DNA of 64,000 nucleotides from Anaerolineales bacterium (GTDB taxonomy: Bacteria > Chloroflexota > Anaerolineae > Anaerolineales > Villigracilaceae): assembly GCA_026928255.1 (NCBI GenBank), contig JAIXKJ010000008.1, forward strand, positions 473,298-537,297, given 5' to 3'. A program made the translations under genes and the position numbers. The stretch's first letter is position 1. Each line of letters begins with the position of its first letter. The notes under the pieces were generated by a model. The model was not told the origin of the DNA, ran no database searches, and saw only the letters and a program-made list of their open reading frames with translations. This document shows, in pieces, positions 61,289 to 64,000 of the stretch.

Positions 61289-64000
61289 ATGCCCGCCCGC
61301 ATCCGCCTTCCGCGTTTCGCCCTCGCGTTGATTTTCCTCGCGTTGTTCGCGTTCTCTTCGCGCGCGGACGGGGTTGACGCGCAACCGAATGCGGCTTGCC
61401 CTGGCGGGGTGATTACGCAGTGGACTTTCTTTGGCGACGTTACGACTCCGTCCACAGGCGCGGGCGTTTACACAAGAGGGACGGGCCTCAACACTGAAAC
61501 TTATGTAATCAGAAATCCCGATAAAGCGCTAAGCTTATCCGGTTGGAATGTTTCTTCAATAATCGTCCCCGACGATTATGTGGAATTCGCCGTAGATACG
61601 ACGGGGCGCTCTGACATAACGATTGGATTTGATTATTACTCTACGACACAGGGACCGACGAATTTAGACCTCCAATATTCCACAGACGGAAGTTCTTTTA
61701 CTTCTTTTTCCGACACTACCTTAACTAGAGACGCTCATTTCTACACGCTTTTTTATAACTTGTCCGCAATTGCCGGCATAAATAATAATCCGAATGCGAA
61801 ATTTAGATTATATGGATATATCAACCCAGCCCCCGGCGGCGGAAATTTGCGGTTGGATAACGTAACGATTTCCGAGTCTTGTCCGACGCCGACGCCCTCT
61901 CCTACGCCGATAAAAATTCCAGGCTTGACGATTTCCAACGCCGTCAATAACCCCAACCCGCTTGTCGGCGCGAATATTCTCTTCACGATAAAAGTAGAGA
62001 ATCCCGTCGGCAATTTATTAGACGCGAACAACGTCAATGTGGCTGCGGCGCTCCCCGTCGGGTTGACTTATATTTCAAATGCCGCTACGCAGGGAAGTTA
62101 CGACCCGGCAACGGGCGTGTGGTCGGTTGGCAATATCCCCGTCGGTTCGAGCGCCGAACTGGCGTTGACGGCAAAAGTGATTAACAGCGCGCCCTCCGTT
62201 TTTGCCGCCGTCGCAACGTCCGACGAATATTTAGACGTTTCCGCCTCGCAAACCTTCGCGCCGACTCCGCTTTCAGGTTCGGCGGAATTGGCGCTGACTC
62301 AAACCTTCGCCATACGAACCGACGCCCCCAGTCAAGTTGACGTTACCGTTTTGCTGATCAACAACGGATTAGACTCCGCGACGAACGTGAAAGTCCGCGA
62401 TTTGCTGCCTTCGGGTTTGACCTACGTCTCGCATTCGCAATCCAACGGAAGTTACGACCGAACGAGCGGAATTTGGACGCTCAACTCGTTGGCGAACGGC
62501 GCGACGGCGACGCTGAAACTCACCGTCAAGGTGGCGGCGAGCGGAACGTCCACCAAGAACACGGCGCAAATTATCGCTTCCGACCAATACGACACGGACT
62601 TAAGCAACAACCTCTTCGCGCTGGAAGTTCCCATCGCCGACGTCAGCCTGACGCAATGGCTGGACCAAACGCCGACCACCGCCATCTTCACCGTTACCGC
62701 AACCAACAGCGGACCCGACCCCGTGACCCTGAAAATTCAATCCAACCTGCCGACTCTTTCGTCGTACGTTTTCGTCTCTGCGGGCGCTTCGTCGGGGACG
62801 TATGACCCCGCGAGCGGAATATGGGACTTGACGCTGGCAAACGCGACGAGCGCCACGCTCACGCTGACGACCAACCTCGTCGGCGCGTTGCAATCGCACG
62901 TTGTCGAAGTCGTTTCCTCCGACGCGCCCGACCCCGACTCGATTCCCAACAATCACGTCCGCGCCGAAGACGACATGAGCGGGCTTCCCTACGCCGACCT
63001 AAGCCTGACGCAAACCGCCAGCAAAACCAACCCCAGCGTCGGCGAAAACGTCGCGTTGACGATAAAAGTCAAAAATAGCGGCGCGTCAAACGTCGGCGGC
63101 GTTCAAGTCAAAACGCAGTTGCCGAGCGGACTCGCCTACGTCGCTTCCTCTGCGACCCACGGAAGTTACAACGCGGCGAGCGGAATTTGGAACGTCGGCT
63201 CGTTGGCGAACGGCGCGACGGCGACGCTGACGCTGACCGTCAACGTGTCCGTTGGCGGCGCGTTCGTCGTTCAATCGGAAATCTCCGCCGCCAACCTTTA
63301 CGACCCCGACTCGACTCCCAATAACGGAGAAGGCGACGAAGACGACATCGCCAAAACGACGCTGACCACGCCGTCGGCGCTTCGTTCGGTCATTATCAAC
63401 GAAGTGGCGTGGGCGGGAACGTCGTCCGCGCTGAGCGACGACGAATGGATCGAACTGTACAACCCGACCAATTTCGCCGTCAACATCACAGGCTGGACTC
63501 TCAAAGCCGCCGACGGGACTCCCTCCATCACGCTCAGCGGAAGCATCCCCGCGCATGGATTTTTCCTGCTCGAACAAGGCGACGACCACACCGTCTCCGA
63601 CATCGCCGCCGACCAAATTTACAGCGGGACGATGTCCAACAGCGGCGAGAGCCTCGTCCTGCGCGACGGCGCAAACGCGATCATAGATACCGCAAACGGC
63701 AACGGCGGAATGTGGCCCGCTGGCAGCGCGTCCACCTACGGGACGATGGAGCGCGTCGGCGTTACGGCGGAAAGCGACGTCGTTTGGCGCACGAACACGG
63801 GCGTAATCAAAAACGGAAAGAACGCCAACGGCGGCGACATTTGGGGAACGCCCAAACGCGCCAACTCCGCCAACCTTTTGCCGACGCCGACGGGAACGCC
63901 CTACAAAGGTCCGACGTTAACGCCCACCGCCGCGATTCCGCCGCGCCCGATCTTCAACGAAATCCTCGCCCGCCCGGGCTTTGACTGGAATCAAGACGGC
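61289..64000 (+). CDS. secreted DUF11-repeat and lamin-tail-domain surface protein, cut by window edge
   Basis: 904 codons are in frame to the last base with no stop; the frame was checked at several points. Signal peptide: MPARIRLPRFALALIFLAL then FAFSSRADG. An N-terminal beta domain (about 30-200) follows, then a PTPTPSPTP linker (near 196) and at least four DUF11-like repeats with the pattern V..NPxP/VGANIxFTIKVxN...LPxGLxYxS...GSYxxxxGxWxxxxL..GxxAxLxLT (e.g. near 215, 350, 470, 575). A lamin-tail domain begins near VIINEVAWAGTSSALSDDEW (about 705) with WIELYNPTNFAVNITGW, then a second PT-rich linker and the start of another (FNEILARPGFDWNQDG). Likely exported and cell-surface; function unknown. 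Confidence 0.88.
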   Translation, partial: MPARIRLPRFALALIFLALFAFSSRADGVDAQPNAACPGGVITQWTFFGDVTTPSTGAGVYTRGTGLNTETYVIRNPDKALSLSGWNVSSIIVPDDYVEFAVDTTGRSDITIGFDYYSTTQGPTNLDLQYSTDGSSFTSFSDTTLTRDAHFYTLFYNLSAIAGINNNPNAKFRLYGYINPAPGGGNLRLDNVTISESCPTPTPSPTPIKIPGLTISNAVNNPNPLVGANILFTIKVENPVGNLLDANNVNVAAALPVGLTYISNAATQGSYDPATGVWSVGNIPVGSSAELALTAKVINSAPSVFAAVATSDEYLDVSASQTFAPTPLSGSAELALTQTFAIRTDAPSQVDVTVLLINNGLDSATNVKVRDLLPSGLTYVSHSQSNGSYDRTSGIWTLNSLANGATATLKLTVKVAASGTSTKNTAQIIASDQYDTDLSNNLFALEVPIADVSLTQWLDQTPTTAIFTVTATNSGPDPVTLKIQSNLPTLSSYVFVSAGASSGTYDPASGIWDLTLANATSATLTLTTNLVGALQSHVVEVVSSDAPDPDSIPNNHVRAEDDMSGLPYADLSLTQTASKTNPSVGENVALTIKVKNSGASNVGGVQVKTQLPSGLAYVASSATHGSYNAASGIWNVGSLANGATATLTLTVNVSVGGAFVVQSEISAANLYDPDSTPNNGEGDEDDIAKTTLTTPSALRSVIINEVAWAGTSSALSDDEWIELYNPTNFAVNITGWTLKAADGTPSITLSGSIPAHGFFLLEQGDDHTVSDIAADQIYSGTMSNSGESLVLRDGANAIIDTANGNGGMWPAGSASTYGTMERVGVTAESDVVWRTNTGVIKNGKNANGGDIWGTPKRANSANLLPTPTGTPYKGPTLTPTAAIPPRPIFNEILARPGFDWNQDG

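Overview
The window most likely comes from a Chloroflexota bacterium, probably an Anaerolineae-like lineage. This is inferred from the gene mix (SpoVS, DUF951, an F420/LLM-type oxidoreductase, an E. coli-type NADP isocitrate dehydrogenase with a four-gene succinate dehydrogenase) and from apparent leaderless promoters; no marker gene in the window settles it. No rRNA, tRNA, CRISPR array or transposase was seen.

Positions 1-45613 are one nearly unbroken minus-strand block of surface-glycan genes, most joined by 1-20 bp overlaps or gaps. It holds eight of the window's nine GT4 glycosyltransferases, two GT2 enzymes, several GT-C-like membrane proteins, methyltransferases and an asparagine synthase homologue. 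Sugar supply includes a WbpA/B/E/D-like set for UDP-2,3-diacetamido-2,3-dideoxy-glucuronate, Gmd plus an Rmd-like reductase for a GDP-6-deoxyhexose, a UDP-glucuronate-epimerase-like SDR, and a nonulosonate-type module (NeuB, CMP-sugar cytidylyltransferase, one-piece transketolase, aldehyde dehydrogenase, and further on a LegB-like dehydratase with a sugar nucleotidyltransferase). Both a Wzm/Wzt ABC exporter and a Wzx-type flippase are present. An EPS-type MarR regulator at 29256-29720 has its own promoter and heads the left part. The upstream end of the block carries rimI, tsaB and tsaE, followed by a ninth GT4 with a repetitive basic tail and a DUF951 gene.

Positions 47336-54317 are mostly plus-strand housekeeping and accessory genes: thioesterase, M42 peptidase, peroxiredoxin, LLM oxidoreductase, a HigBA toxin-antitoxin pair with a visible operator, and a MazG-like pyrophosphohydrolase. 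A minus-strand cassette at 49460-52172 lies among them: Tat-signal protein, PqqD/RRE protein, HPr-kinase-like P-loop protein and nucleotidyltransferase. It resembles the tailoring part of a RiPP locus without a recognisable cyclase or protease, and is the best candidate here for an undescribed system.

Positions 54368-59275 are sdhCDAB and icd on the minus strand. A plus-strand dihydroorotase follows (59369-60454), then a 464-bp gene-free stretch packed with DnaA-box-like sites (possible replication origin), spoVS, and a large secreted DUF11-repeat/lamin-tail protein cut by the right edge.

Five genes (DUF951, thioesterase, LLM oxidoreductase, higB, dihydroorotase) have a TATAAT/TATACT hexamer ending exactly six bases before the start codon, which implies leaderless mRNAs; other genes have ordinary Shine-Dalgarno sites.
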